Assembly (NCBI GenBank): GCA_964511405.1
Contig: CAZEFK010000020.1
Location: 1-47,125 of the forward strand
Reading direction: 5' to 3'
Length of the DNA stretch: 47,125 nt
From: CAZEFK01 sp964511405
GTDB taxonomy: Bacteria; Pseudomonadota; Alphaproteobacteria; Elsterales; Elsteraceae
The translations under genes and the position numbers were made by a program. Numbering within the stretch: position 1 is the stretch's first letter; each line of letters opens with the position of its first letter. A model generated the notes under the pieces. The model saw only the letters and a program-made list of their open reading frames with translations. It was not told the origin of the DNA and did no database searches. Of this stretch, positions 31,818-41,537 are shown piece by piece.

Positions 31818-34106
31818 CTACGCGGCCGCCGTCTCCCGCCGGATCCGCACTGGCACCGACTTCGCCGCCGGGACCTTGCTGCCCAGGGCGTGGTGCCACA
31901 GCGGCACCAGCACGTTGCACTCGGGGTAGTAGCCGGCCAGGCAGTGCGGCGGGATGTCGTAGGCCACCAGGGTCAGGCCGCCGAGCCGCCGCTCGACGCC
32001 GTCGTCGGCCACGGTTTCCAGGACCACGGTGTTGCCGGCGATGAGGCCCTGGGCCTCGATGTCCTCCGGGTTCATCAGCACCACCATCCGGCTCTTGTAG
32101 ATGCCGCGGAACCGGTCCTCCTCGGCATAGACGGTGGTGTTGAACTGGCCGTCGGCGCGCAGGGTGGTCAGCTGGAAGATGTCGGGGCCCTGGGCCACGG
32201 CGCTCGACAGGGTGGCCGGAACCGAGAAGTTGGCCTTGCCGGTGGCGGTGTGCCACTGCCGCTCGCGGGCGCCGAGCGGGCGCGGGGCGCCGCCGGGGCG
32301 GAACAGGTTCTGATTGAAGTCCTTGAAGTCCTTTGGGTATGTGGCCTCGATGGCGTCCCGCACGCGGGCGTAGTCGGCAACCCAGCCGTCCCAGTCGACC
32401 TTGGGGTTGGGGGCCAGCGTCGCCTTGGCCAGCTCGGCGACGATCTTCGGCTCCGACAGCAGGTGCGCGCTGACCGGCGTGCGCTGGCCGCGCGAGCCGT
32501 GGATGCAGGCCGTCGAATCCTCCATCGACACCGCCTGCGGGCCGGTCGCCTGGCGGTCGACGTCGATGCGGCCGAGGCACGGCAGCAGATAGGTCGTCTC
32601 GCCGGGCAGTAGGTGGGTCCGGTTGAGCTTGGTCGCGACGTTCACGGCCAGCTTCAGGCGCGTCCAGGCCGGCTCCATCAGCCCGCGCTCGGGCACCGCG
32701 CGAGCGAAGTTGCCGCCGAGGCCGACGAAGCCCTGCACGCGGCCGTCCAGGATGCCCTGGCAGGCGTCGACGGTGGTGAGCCCGTCCTCGGCCGGGGGCT
32801 CGAAGCCGTACAGCGCCTTGAGCCTGTCCATCGGCACCAGTTTCGTCTTCTCGGTGATGCCGACCGTGCGCTGGCCCTGGACGTTGGAATGGCCGCGCAC
32901 CGGCAGGATGCCGGCCCCGGGCTTGCCGATATTGCCGCGCAGCAGCAGCAGGTTGACGATCATCTTGACGGCGTCGACGCCATATTTGTGCTGCGTCACC
33001 CCCATGCCGTAGGCGGCGATTGCGGCCTGGGCGTGCATGTAGGCGTCGGCGGCCATCTGGAGGGCCGCGCGCGGCAGGCCCGACGCTTCCTCCAACTGGG
33101 GCCATGCCAGGCCGCGGCAGAACTCGGCGAAGGCCTCGAAGCCGTGGGTGTGCCGAGCGATGAATTCCGCGTCCAGGATCCGCGGCTCGCCTGCCGCGCG
33201 CGCCGCGTCGTCGGCCTCGATCACGGCCTTGGCGATCCCGGCGATCGCGGCGATGTCGCCACCGGTCTTGACCTGATGGTACTGGCTGCTGATGCGGGTC
33301 GAGCCGGTCAGCGTCATCTGCAGCGGGTTCTGGGGATTGGTGAAGCGCTCGAGGCCCCGTTCCCGCAGGGGATTGAAGGTGATGATCGGCACGCCGCGCT
33401 GCGCCGCCCCCTGGAGCGGATGCAGCATCCGCGGTGCGTTGGTGGTCGTGTTGTGGCCGAAGAACAGGATGCAGTCGGTCGTCGCGAAGTCTTGCAGCAG
33501 CACCGTGCCGACCGGCACGCCCAGGACCTCGGGCAGCGCCACCGAGGTCGATTCATGGCACATGTTCGAGGAGTCGGGGAAATTGTTGGTGCCGTACATC
33601 CGCCCGAACAGCTGGTACATGTAGCTGGCTTCGAGCGAGGCGCGGCCGGAGGTGTAGAGCACCACGGCCCGGGGATCGAGGGCGCGGAGCCGGGCGCCGA
33701 TGTCCCGGAAGGCCTCGTCCCAGGCCACCGGGACATAGCGATCGGTGCCGGCGTCGTAGCGCATCGGGTGGGTGAGGCGCCCCGTCGCCTCCAGCGCATG
33801 GTCCGACCACTGGCGCAGCTCCGACAGCGGGTGCTGGGCGAAGAACTCGGGCGGCGCCGTGCGCGCGGTCGCCTCCCAGGCGGTGGCCTTGGCGCCGTTC
33901 TCGCAGAACTCGAAGGGATGCGGGCTGTCGGGCTTGGCCCAGGAGCAGCTGACGCACATGAAGCCGTCGGGCTTGTTCTGCTTCCACAGGATCTCGCTGC
34001 CCAGCAGCGGGATCTCCTCCTTCAGCAGGATGGCACCCAGGGCCTGGACCGAACCCCAGCCGCCGGCGGGTCCCGAATAAGGCTCGATCTCCGGCCGATC
34101 TGGCAT
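31818..34106 (-). CDS. FdhF/YdeP-family molybdopterin oxidoreductase
   Basis: A 762-residue bis-MGD enzyme of the YdeP type. FMCVSCSWAKPD supplies C51 and C54 (no full 4Fe-4S motif as in FdhF), and SNMCHESTSV puts a Cys at 183 where formate dehydrogenases have Cys or Sec at molybdenum. GNIGKPGAGILPVRGHSNVQ and the C-terminal WHHALGSKVPAAKS fit the family. YdeP proteins in enterics are linked to acid resistance but their reaction is uncertain; formate dehydrogenase activity should not be assumed. It is divergent from folB across a 220-base gap. It has no dedicated partner genes here; FdhD is 10 kb away. Confidence 0.87.
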   Translation of the reverse strand: MPDRPEIEPYSGPAGGWGSVQALGAILLKEEIPLLGSEILWKQNKPDGFMCVSCSWAKPDSPHPFEFCENGAKATAWEATARTAPPEFFAQHPLSELRQWSDHALEATGRLTHPMRYDAGTDRYVPVAWDEAFRDIGARLRALDPRAVVLYTSGRASLEASYMYQLFGRMYGTNNFPDSSNMCHESTSVALPEVLGVPVGTVLLQDFATTDCILFFGHNTTTNAPRMLHPLQGAAQRGVPIITFNPLRERGLERFTNPQNPLQMTLTGSTRISSQYHQVKTGGDIAAIAGIAKAVIEADDAARAAGEPRILDAEFIARHTHGFEAFAEFCRGLAWPQLEEASGLPRAALQMAADAYMHAQAAIAAYGMGVTQHKYGVDAVKMIVNLLLLRGNIGKPGAGILPVRGHSNVQGQRTVGITEKTKLVPMDRLKALYGFEPPAEDGLTTVDACQGILDGRVQGFVGLGGNFARAVPERGLMEPAWTRLKLAVNVATKLNRTHLLPGETTYLLPCLGRIDVDRQATGPQAVSMEDSTACIHGSRGQRTPVSAHLLSEPKIVAELAKATLAPNPKVDWDGWVADYARVRDAIEATYPKDFKDFNQNLFRPGGAPRPLGARERQWHTATGKANFSVPATLSSAVAQGPDIFQLTTLRADGQFNTTVYAEEDRFRGIYKSRMVVLMNPEDIEAQGLIAGNTVVLETVADDGVERRLGGLTLVAYDIPPHCLAGYYPECNVLVPLWHHALGSKVPAAKSVPVRIRRETAAA

Positions 34107-34327
34107 GGCGGCTCTCCCGCTGGACTGGTTGCCAGTCCGGAACGGGCCGCGTGCAGGACAGGTTTCCGGCGGTCACGCGCGCCCCGGCGCCACCGCCCCG
34201 GGCGGCAAGCGCCTGACGATTTCCTACGCCCGACATGTCGCGATCGAGCCAGGCGGACCGCGGTCCCGGATGCTATGGGTAGCAACAGGTGCCGGGGTTG
34301 GGCGAATGCCACCGGCCGAAGCTTGGG

Positions 34328-34699
34328 ATGCCACACTCCGTGTATGTCATTCGCTTGAAGAACTGCGCGTTCTTTGCTCGTCACGGCGTACTGGACGAGG
34401 AGGAGCGGCTCGGCCAGCGCTTCTATCTCGATGCCGAGCTGGAGGTGAGACTGGGCGACGCGGTCGAGGCGGATGCCATCGAGGAGACTGTCGATTACGG
34501 CAGCGTGTTCCTTGAGATCGAGAAGATCGTGCGAGGGCGCCGCCGCTATCTGATCGAAGCGCTCGCCTTGGATGTCGCCAAGGCGCTGTGCCGTCGCTTC
34601 AGCCAGATCGATCGGGCCCGCATCACCGTGCGCAAGCCCAACGTGCCAGTACCCGGCGTGCTCGACCATGTCGAGGTCACCGTCGTTTGGCCGCAGTGA
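34328..34699 (+). CDS. folB: Dihydroneopterin aldolase family protein
   Basis: A 123-residue FolB-fold protein. IRLKNCAFFARHGVLDEEER begins the domain, with the Glu of DEE in the expected place; DYGSVFLEIEKIVRGRR and the C-terminal ITVRKPNVPVPGVLDHVEVT hold the catalytic Lys. FolB cleaves dihydroneopterin to 6-hydroxymethyl-dihydropterin in folate synthesis. Start at ATG 34328 lacks a strong ribosome site; GTG 34337 region is an alternative. It is not next to folK or folP; its neighbourhood instead holds tetrahydrofolate-using enzymes, which suggests a link to one-carbon demand. Confidence 0.85.
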   Translation: MPHSVYVIRLKNCAFFARHGVLDEEERLGQRFYLDAELEVRLGDAVEADAIEETVDYGSVFLEIEKIVRGRRRYLIEALALDVAKALCRRFSQIDRARITVRKPNVPVPGVLDHVEVTVVWPQ

Positions 34700-34727
34700 T
34701 GCCTTCTTCGATCGAGCCGTCGCCCGC

Positions 34728-35774
34728 TCAGGCAGGCCCCGAGACCATGGTCGTCAGAATTCGCCGAAGCGACAGCGTCCCGAGCTGAATGTCATGACCG
34801 TTGGTTACCACCAAATGGTCGGCGCCAAGGGACACCAGCCGCTCCGCCGCCGATTCGAGGACAGTGCCGGCTGGAATCCGGATGCCGGCGAGCGCTTCAT
34901 TGGTCTTCACCGGGGTCATGATCGTCTCGACCTGGATCACACGCCCGCGATTGACATGGCGAACGAAGTTCATAATGTAATCGTTCGCAGGATTGAGCAC
35001 GATCTCCTGACCGGTGCCTTGCTGGACGAGCTCGCCATCCCGTAGGATGGCGATGCGGTCGCCCAGGCGCAGTGCCTCGTCCAGGTCATGGGTGATGAAG
35101 ACGATGGTCTTCTTGATCTCCTTTTGAAGGTCGAGAAGGATTGTCTGCATATCGATGCGGATCAGCGGATCGAGCGCCGAGAACGCCTCATCCATCAGAA
35201 GCACCGGCGCATTGTTGGCCAAGGCCCGGGCGAGGCCGACGCGCTGCCGCATGCCGCCCGACAACTGGTTGGGATACCGCGATTCGAACCCCTTCAGCCC
35301 GACACGGTCCAGCCAGTGCATGGCGGCCTCGACCTGCCGGGCTCGCGGCAGCCCCTGCACCTCGAGGCCGTAGACCGTGTTGTCCAGCACGGTGCGATGG
35401 GGCAGCAGGCCGAAATTCTGGAACACCATCGCAGTCTTGTGGCGCCGAAACTGCCGCAATTCGTGGGCGGACATCTTCACCACGTCGTCACCGCCGACCA
35501 GGATGGTCCCGACGCTGGGATCGATCAGCCGATTGATATGGCGGATCAGCGTGGATTTGCCCGAGCCCGACAGACCCATGATGACCTGGATGCCACCGGC
35601 CGGCATCGAGATATTGATGTCTCTGAGGCCGAGCACATGAGCGTGGCGCTGCATCATTTCGGCTTTGGTGACGCCCTGTTCGAGCAAGGGGATCATCTTC
35701 TCGGACGCGGTGCCGAAGATCTTCGACAGCCCCTTGATTTCGATCCCGTAGCCGTTTTGCCCCGCCTCAGCCAT
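34728..35774 (-). CDS. proV: Glycine betaine/proline ABC transporter ATP-binding protein
   Basis: A 348-residue ProV/OpuAA-type ATPase. It has the N-terminal extension typical of this class (SKIFGTASEKMIPLLEQGVT), Walker A GLSGSGKST (67-75), signature LSGGMRQRVGLA, Walker B VLLMDEAFSALDP, and a C-terminal CBS-like region (IRIPAGTVLESAAERLVSLG, HLVVTNGHDIQLGTLSL) that in OpuA-type transporters regulates by ionic strength. Start ATG 35774 overlaps the permease stop by 8 bases. Order on the minus strand is binding protein, permease, ATPase. The betaine assignment comes from family plus the nearby catabolic genes. Confidence 0.9.
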   Translation of the reverse strand: MAEAGQNGYGIEIKGLSKIFGTASEKMIPLLEQGVTKAEMMQRHAHVLGLRDINISMPAGGIQVIMGLSGSGKSTLIRHINRLIDPSVGTILVGGDDVVKMSAHELRQFRRHKTAMVFQNFGLLPHRTVLDNTVYGLEVQGLPRARQVEAAMHWLDRVGLKGFESRYPNQLSGGMRQRVGLARALANNAPVLLMDEAFSALDPLIRIDMQTILLDLQKEIKKTIVFITHDLDEALRLGDRIAILRDGELVQQGTGQEIVLNPANDYIMNFVRHVNRGRVIQVETIMTPVKTNEALAGIRIPAGTVLESAAERLVSLGADHLVVTNGHDIQLGTLSLRRILTTMVSGPA

Positions 35775-36654
35775 GGACGACCTCCCCGTGCTTCTGCAGG
35801 CGGCGGCCGAAGGCTTGGCTGACGCGGTCGAAGATGATCGCAATGCCGACGATGGCCAGGCCATTGAACACCCCCAGTGTGAAATATTGGTTGGCGATGG
35901 CTTTCAGCACCGGTTGGCCCAATCCCTGGACACCGATCATCGACGCGATGACGACCATGGCGAGCGCCATCATGATCGTCTGGTTGATGCCGGCCATGAT
36001 GGTCGGCAGGGCGAGCGGCAGTTGAACCTTCTTCAAGCGCTGCCAGCTGGATGAGCCGAAGGCGTCGGCCGCTTCCAGGACCTCCTTGTCGACCAGGCGG
36101 ATGCCGAGATTGGTCAATCTGATCATCGGCGGGATCGCATAGATCACCACCGCGATCAGGCCCGGCACCTTGCCGATGCCGAGCAGCATGACCACCGGAA
36201 TGAGGTAGACGAAGCTCGGCATGGTCTGCATGACGTCGAGAATTGGAGTGATGACGCCTTGCAGCCGGTCCGAGCGCGACATGGCGATACCGATCGGGAT
36301 GCCGATGGCGATCGACAGCACCGTGCAGACGAAGATCATCGAGATGGTCTTCATCGTATCGTCCCACATGCCGAACAGGCCGATGACGACAAGCGTCGCC
36401 AGCGTACCAAGCACGATCCGCCAGCTCCGGCCGGCCAACCACGCGATGGCCCCGACCAGTGCCAGGATGATCGGCCATGGCGTGGCGAGCATGAATTGCT
36501 CGGAATGAATCAAAAGCTGATGCAGCGGGTTGAAGAAGGCTTCGATGCCATCGCCATAAGAGCGCGTAAAGGCACGAAACCCTTCATCAATGGTCTTCTT
36601 CAAGGCTTGAAGAAAGTCATCGTTCAGATGCGGGAAGCTCGACAGCCAGTCCAT
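35767..36654 (-). CDS. proW: Glycine betaine/proline ABC transporter permease
   Basis: A 295-residue inner-membrane protein of the ProW/OpuAB type with about seven hydrophobic segments. VLEAADAFGSSSWQRLKKVQ followed by LPLALPTIMAGINQTIMMAL is the EAA loop region, and DVMQTMPSFVYLIPVVMLLG is a strong family signature. The N-terminus LSSFPHLNDDFLQALKKTID is a cytoplasmic helix seen in this group. It overlaps the ATPase gene by 8 bases and follows the binding-protein gene by about 100 bases. Confidence 0.92.
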   Translation of the reverse strand: MDWLSSFPHLNDDFLQALKKTIDEGFRAFTRSYGDGIEAFFNPLHQLLIHSEQFMLATPWPIILALVGAIAWLAGRSWRIVLGTLATLVVIGLFGMWDDTMKTISMIFVCTVLSIAIGIPIGIAMSRSDRLQGVITPILDVMQTMPSFVYLIPVVMLLGIGKVPGLIAVVIYAIPPMIRLTNLGIRLVDKEVLEAADAFGSSSWQRLKKVQLPLALPTIMAGINQTIMMALAMVVIASMIGVQGLGQPVLKAIANQYFTLGVFNGLAIVGIAIIFDRVSQAFGRRLQKHGEVVHG

Positions 36655-36756
36655 GATCGTTGCACCCCTTTGCGCCGCACCCCGACGCGGCCCAAATCGC
36701 CGCGTCGGAGCATCAGTCGAGTCTGCCGCCTCCGTTCAGAGGGACCCGGGAGCTTG

Positions 36757-37761
36757 CTAATTGAGGGCCTTCTTGATCTTCGCTGCCGCGTCTTCGGGCA
36801 CCCACTTGGCCCAGATCGCCTCGTTGTGCTTGAGGAAATATTTCGCCGCGTCGTCGCCGGTCGCCTGATTGTCGGTCATCCAGGCAAGAAGCTTGTTCAC
36901 GGTCGCGGTCGACCAGCTCCGGGCCTTCAGATAGTCCATCACCGGCGTGCCGGCCTTCGCTGCGAAGCCCGCCGCAACCAGCGTCTGGACGTGATCGACC
37001 GACCAGGCGTTCGGTTTCGGATCGGAGCATTGCAGAACCGTCTCGCACCGCTTCCACTCCGCGGCGTCATGCGGGACGCCGGCGTCAAGCCGAACCATCT
37101 CGTATTTGCCCAGGATCGAGGTCGGGGACCAGTAGTAACCCAGCCAGCCCTGCTTGCGTTCGTTGGCCTTGGCGATCGACCCATCGAGGCCGGCGGCGGA
37201 GCCGGTGTCGACCAGCACGAAGCCGGCCTTGTCCGCGCCATAGGCCTTGAACAGCTGCGTCGTGACGACGGTGCCGCCCCAGCCCTGCGGGCCGTTGAAG
37301 ACGGCGCCCTTCGCGGAGTCTTCCGGTGCGGGGAACAGTTCCCGATGCTTCAGGGCATCGGCGATCGTCTTGATGTCGGGGTGGCCATCGGCCACGTATT
37401 TCGGGATGTACCAGCCTTGGATGGCGCCGTCCGAAATCGCATCGCCGGTCACAATGAGCTTCTTCTCGGCGACGCCGCGCTGCACGACATCCGGAAGCAG
37501 GTCGACCCAACCCTCCGGTGCGATGTCCGGCTTGCCCTTTTCGGTCATCGCGGTGATGGTCGGCACCGTATCGCCGACGATGATGCTGGCATTGCAGCCA
37601 TAGGCGGTATTGAGAATGAACTTGTCCACGCTGGCCAGCGCCTCGGCGCTCTGCCAATTCATGCTGGCAATGGTCACCTCACCGCATTGAGCCGCCGCGG
37701 CGGGTTTGGCCGATAGGGCAAGCCCAATCACCAGGCATGTCGTCGTTGCAAGATACTTCAC
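36757..37761 (-). CDS. proX: Glycine betaine-type ABC substrate-binding protein
   Basis: A 334-residue periplasmic protein (OpuAC family) with signal peptide to about residue 24 (CLVIGLALSAKPAAAA). The mature protein has several conserved Trp residues (NWQSAE, PEGWVD, GPQGWGG, YYWSPT) of the type that build the aromatic box for quaternary amines. Start is GTG 37761 after GGGAGTGGAG. It is the first gene of the transporter operon. Family and the downstream-adjacent demethylating enzyme suggest betaine, choline or a related methylated compound; the preferred ligand needs binding data. Confidence 0.88.
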   Translation of the reverse strand: MKYLATTTCLVIGLALSAKPAAAAQCGEVTIASMNWQSAEALASVDKFILNTAYGCNASIIVGDTVPTITAMTEKGKPDIAPEGWVDLLPDVVQRGVAEKKLIVTGDAISDGAIQGWYIPKYVADGHPDIKTIADALKHRELFPAPEDSAKGAVFNGPQGWGGTVVTTQLFKAYGADKAGFVLVDTGSAAGLDGSIAKANERKQGWLGYYWSPTSILGKYEMVRLDAGVPHDAAEWKRCETVLQCSDPKPNAWSVDHVQTLVAAGFAAKAGTPVMDYLKARSWSTATVNKLLAWMTDNQATGDDAAKYFLKHNEAIWAKWVPEDAAAKIKKALN

Positions 37762-37923
37762 GAGTCTCCACTCCCTGCCGCATATTGGTTGAAGATTACG
37801 GCCTCATCGCGCCCCGTTTTTTTGAAGATCGGGGTTCGCGGCGTGTCATAAGTCCGCAACAGAATATCCCGCACGCCGCCACGCGACAGGACGTTTGCGA
37901 CACGCTTGCGGTCGATTTGGCGC

Positions 37924-37965
37924 GGATGGCCGCGGGGGCGCTGTCACGCGCCCGCGCGGCCATCC
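37924..37965. other. Long GC-rich hairpin between dehydrogenase and proX
   Basis: GGATGGCCGCG at 37924 and its complement ending at 37965 form an 18-base stem with one mismatch and a short loop, starting 8 bases beyond the dehydrogenase stop. It lacks a T-run, so it is either a weak or rho-aided terminator, or an mRNA-stabilising structure that separates the enzyme and transporter transcripts. Confidence 0.55.
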
Positions 37966-37972
37966 GGCTTGG

Positions 37973-40534
37973 TCAGCTTCGCGGCTTCAGGTTCTCTGGG
38001 TCGTACAGGGACTTGTAGCCGACGGCGGCCACTTCGACCGGATAGCGCTCGCCGAAATACTCGACCGCCAGCCTCCGCCCCTCCTGACAATGGGACCAGG
38101 GCAGATAGGCCAGGGCGATGTTCTTGCCGATCGTCGGCCCGTAGGCGATCGAGGTCGTGTAGGAGCGGCGGCCTTGGGTGTCCACGAGCGTCTCGCCGGT
38201 GTCCGGATCGATGACCGGCAAGGTCCCGACCGGATAGCGGGCCACACCGCCGGCGTCGATGTTGCTGGTCATCACCAGCGTGCACAGCATGGCCGGCTGA
38301 TGGTCGCGGGCTCGATATTCGAGATGCTTGGCCCTGCCGCAAAAATCCGCGTCCTTGACCTTGGGGCGCGCCAGGTCGGCCTCCAGCAGATTGTATTCGG
38401 TCAGCAGGTCGGCATTCTGGAGACGCAGGCTCTTTTCCATACGGCGGGAATTGGCATAGGTCTCGACGCCCACGGCGATCGCGCCGGTCGAGCGCAGGGC
38501 GTCCCAGACGGCCAGGCCGTCCTCGTAGCGCATGTGCAATTCCCAGCCCTGCTCGCCGACATAGGAGATGCGGAACGCGGTGACGTCCTTGCCGGCGATC
38601 CGGATCGGCTTGATCGCGGCGAACGGAAAGTTCGCGGCCAGCAGACCGTCGGGCTCCGCGACCACCTTCTGCAGGTTGACGCGGGCATTCGGCCCCCAGA
38701 TGCCAATGGTGATGAACGTTTCCGTGACGTCGGTGATCGTGACGTCGAAGCCTTTGTCCTGGGCCGTGCGCTTCAGGTAGTTGAAGTCGCGCGGACCGGC
38801 GTCGGCACCATCAACGATGCGGCATCGATCCGCCATGCGGAAGACCGTCAGGTCGGCCCGGACCATGCCCTCCTGATCCAGGAAATGCGTGTAGATGCCC
38901 TTGCCGATATTGGCGTCGCCGCCGATCTTGGCCGCGCACACCCATTCCATCAGGGCGACGTGGTCGGGTCCTTCGACGTCGTACATCGCGAAGTGCGACA
39001 GGTTGATCAGCCCGCAATCCTCGCTGAGCGCCAGATGCTCGGCGTTGGAGACCCGCCAGAAATGCCGGCCGTCCCACTCGTTCTCGCGCACCGGCACGCG
39101 GTCGCCATACTTGTCGAGCAAGTGCTCGTTGGCCGCGTAGCCGTGCGCCCGCTCCCAGCCGCCAAGCTCCATGAAATAGCCGCCGAGCTCCCGTTCCCGC
39201 TCGTAGAACGGCGAGCGTCGGACGTTTCGCCCGCCGGCGAACGGCTCGCGCGGGTGGACGGCGGGGTTGTAGATCTTCATGGCGGTTTCGGTGCATCGCT
39301 CGAAGATGTGCTGCTCGCCCAGCTGGTGCGGGTTGAAGCGCGCATAATCGATGCGGTTATGGTCGATCGGCGTCCGGCCGTCGGTCATCCAATCGGCGAC
39401 CAGCTTGCCCATGCCGGGCCCGTCCTTGACCCAGATCCCGACGGCGTACCACAGCCCCCGGACTTTCTGGCTCTCGCCGATGGACGGGCCGCCATCCGTG
39501 GTGGTCTGCAACAGCCCGTTGAACGAATGGCTGTCGTTGTAGCCGAGCTCGCCGAGGATCGGCGTCAGCTCGATGGCCCGTTCGAGCGGTGCCAGGATCT
39601 GGTCCATATCAAGGTCGCGCTGCGACGGCGACAGCCGCGCCTCTTCCTTTTCCAGCAGGTCGCGCGGATGCACCAGGCGCGGGTTGTTCTCCTCGTAATA
39701 GCCCCACTCGATCTGCCCGCCTTCTGCCGTCCGGGGGTCGCCGGTATCGCGCATATAGGCCGAGTTGCCCTGGTCGCGCAGCAGCGGCCAGCCGATCTCC
39801 TTGCCGGTACCGGCGAACTCGTTATAGGGGCCGAAGAAGGTCAGCGGATGGTCGACCGGCATGACCGGCAGATCCTCCCCGGCCATCGCCGCGATCAGCC
39901 GGCCCCACAGGCCGGCGCAGACGATGACGTAGTCGGCCCTGATGGTGCCGCGGTCGGTGACCACGCCGCGGATGCGCCCGTCCTCGATGACGAGCGAGCG
40001 GGCCGGCGTATTGGCGACGACCCTGAGCTTGCCGGCGGCGACGCCCTGGTCGATCAGCTTGCCGGTCACGGTTTGCGAGCGCGGGATGACGAGGCCGGCA
40101 TCGGGGTCCCACAACCCGCCTTGCACAAGGCTCTCCTCGATCAGCGGGAAGCGTTCCTTGATCTCGGCCGGCTCGATCAGCCGGGCCCGGGTGCCGAACG
40201 CCTTGCCGGACGCGACCTTGCGCTTGATCTCCGCCATCCGCGCATCATCACCGACCCGCGCGACCTCGATGCCGCCGACCCGCGCGTAATGGCCCATCTT
40301 CTCGAAGAAGTCGATCGAGTAGAGCGTGGTCCAGCACGACAGGAAATCATGGCTGGTCGTGTAGCAGAAATCCGAGGCATGGGCCGTCGAGCCGATATCG
40401 GTCGGGACGGCCGACTTGTCGAGCCCGACGATGTCGGTCCAGCCGCGTTCGATCAGGTGATGAGCAACCGACGCGCCGACGATGCCGCCCAGGCCAATAA
40501 TGACCACCTTGGCGGCTTCCGGAAACCCTGTCAT
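37973..40534 (-). CDS. Dimethylglycine dehydrogenase-like FAD/GcvT fusion protein
   Basis: An 853-residue two-part enzyme. Residues 1-420 are a DAO-type FAD domain: VVIIGLGGIVGASVAHHL (10-27) binds FAD, and H52 in GSTAHASDF matches the His that binds FAD covalently in dimethylglycine and sarcosine dehydrogenases. Residues about 430-850 are a GcvT-like tetrahydrofolate domain (YVGEQGWELHMRYEDGLAVW, SLRLQNADLLTEYN). Such enzymes remove an N-methyl group and pass it to THF as methylene-THF. ATG 40534 follows GAAGGAG. FolD and PurU are just upstream in the same direction and a betaine-type transporter is downstream. Dimethylglycine is the best guess; sarcosine or another N-methyl amine is possible. 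Confidence 0.87.
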   Translation of the reverse strand: MTGFPEAAKVVIIGLGGIVGASVAHHLIERGWTDIVGLDKSAVPTDIGSTAHASDFCYTTSHDFLSCWTTLYSIDFFEKMGHYARVGGIEVARVGDDARMAEIKRKVASGKAFGTRARLIEPAEIKERFPLIEESLVQGGLWDPDAGLVIPRSQTVTGKLIDQGVAAGKLRVVANTPARSLVIEDGRIRGVVTDRGTIRADYVIVCAGLWGRLIAAMAGEDLPVMPVDHPLTFFGPYNEFAGTGKEIGWPLLRDQGNSAYMRDTGDPRTAEGGQIEWGYYEENNPRLVHPRDLLEKEEARLSPSQRDLDMDQILAPLERAIELTPILGELGYNDSHSFNGLLQTTTDGGPSIGESQKVRGLWYAVGIWVKDGPGMGKLVADWMTDGRTPIDHNRIDYARFNPHQLGEQHIFERCTETAMKIYNPAVHPREPFAGGRNVRRSPFYERERELGGYFMELGGWERAHGYAANEHLLDKYGDRVPVRENEWDGRHFWRVSNAEHLALSEDCGLINLSHFAMYDVEGPDHVALMEWVCAAKIGGDANIGKGIYTHFLDQEGMVRADLTVFRMADRCRIVDGADAGPRDFNYLKRTAQDKGFDVTITDVTETFITIGIWGPNARVNLQKVVAEPDGLLAANFPFAAIKPIRIAGKDVTAFRISYVGEQGWELHMRYEDGLAVWDALRSTGAIAVGVETYANSRRMEKSLRLQNADLLTEYNLLEADLARPKVKDADFCGRAKHLEYRARDHQPAMLCTLVMTSNIDAGGVARYPVGTLPVIDPDTGETLVDTQGRRSYTTSIAYGPTIGKNIALAYLPWSHCQEGRRLAVEYFGERYPVEVAAVGYKSLYDPENLKPRS

Positions 40535-40634
40535 GGCGCGCTCCTTCTGGTACTGGCTGCGGGATCGTGGGGTGGTGTAGGGTGCGGGGGCCCGAACGCC
40601 AAGGGAAGGGCCGGCCTGGCAGCCGTCCGGAAGG

Positions 40635-41537
40635 CTACCATAGCTGCGGCATCGCCAGGCGATTGCGCCGATGCGCCGCGACCATGGTGTTGTGCATCAA
40701 GGTCATGATCGTCATCGGCCCCACGCCCCCCGGCACCGGCGTGATCGCCGCGGCTCGCAGCCGCGCCGCCTCGAACTCGACATCGCCGACCAGCTTCTGC
40801 CGGCCGCCGCGCTCGACGCGCGTGGTTCCGACATCGATCACCGTCGCTCCTGATTTGATCCAGTCGCCCTTGATCATCTCGGCTTGTCCGACCGCGGCCA
40901 CGACGATGTCGGCCTGCGCAACCTTCGCCGGCAGGTCGCGGGTTCGGGAGTGCGCCATGGTCACGGTGCAATTCGCCCGGAGCAGCAATTGCGCCATCGG
41001 CTTGCCGACGAGAATGGAGCGGCCGACCACGATCGCATCGAGCCCCGACAGATCCCCGAGCTGCGCCTGGAGCAGCATGAGGCAGCCGAGCGGCGTACAG
41101 GAGATCAGGCCGGGCAGGCCGGCGGCCAGGCGGCCGGCGTTCTCGGGATGCAGGCCGTCGACGTCCTTGGCAGGGTCGATCGCGGCGATCACCGCGGTGT
41201 CGTCGAGATGCTGCGGCAGGGGCAGCTGTACAAGGATGCCGTCGACCGCGTCGTCCGCGTTCAGCGCCGCGATCAGGCGCAGCAGCTCGTCCTGCGCCGT
41301 GTCGTCCGGCAGGATGTGCTCGAAACTGCGCATGCCGAGCTCGCGCGTCTTGAGCAGCTTGCTGCGGACATAGATCGCGCTTGCCGGATCGGCGCCGACC
41401 AGGACGACGGCGAGGCCGGGCTTACGGCCGGCCGCGACATCGAAAGGTGCGATGGCTGCGCCGATCTTGCCGGCAAGGCTGGCCGCATGGGCCTTTCCAT
41501 CGATGATAGTGGCGCTCATTTGCTTCGCTTCACTCAC
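40635..41537 (-). CDS. folD: Bifunctional methylene-THF dehydrogenase/cyclohydrolase
   Basis: A 300-residue FolD: oxidises methylene-THF to methenyl-THF with NADP and hydrolyses it to 10-formyl-THF. YVRSK (56-60) supplies the catalytic Tyr and Lys, GILVQLPLP and DPAKDVDGLHPEN are family signatures, VVGRSILVGKPMAQLLL binds NADP and TPVPGGVGPMTIMTL ends the domain. Start is GTG 41537, overlapping the PurU stop in GTGA, or ATG 41519. Between PurU and the demethylating enzyme its role is to move methyl carbons released by demethylation toward formate. Confidence 0.93.
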   Translation of the reverse strand: MSEAKQMSATIIDGKAHAASLAGKIGAAIAPFDVAAGRKPGLAVVLVGADPASAIYVRSKLLKTRELGMRSFEHILPDDTAQDELLRLIAALNADDAVDGILVQLPLPQHLDDTAVIAAIDPAKDVDGLHPENAGRLAAGLPGLISCTPLGCLMLLQAQLGDLSGLDAIVVGRSILVGKPMAQLLLRANCTVTMAHSRTRDLPAKVAQADIVVAAVGQAEMIKGDWIKSGATVIDVGTTRVERGGRQKLVGDVEFEAARLRAAAITPVPGGVGPMTIMTLMHNTMVAAHRRNRLAMPQLW

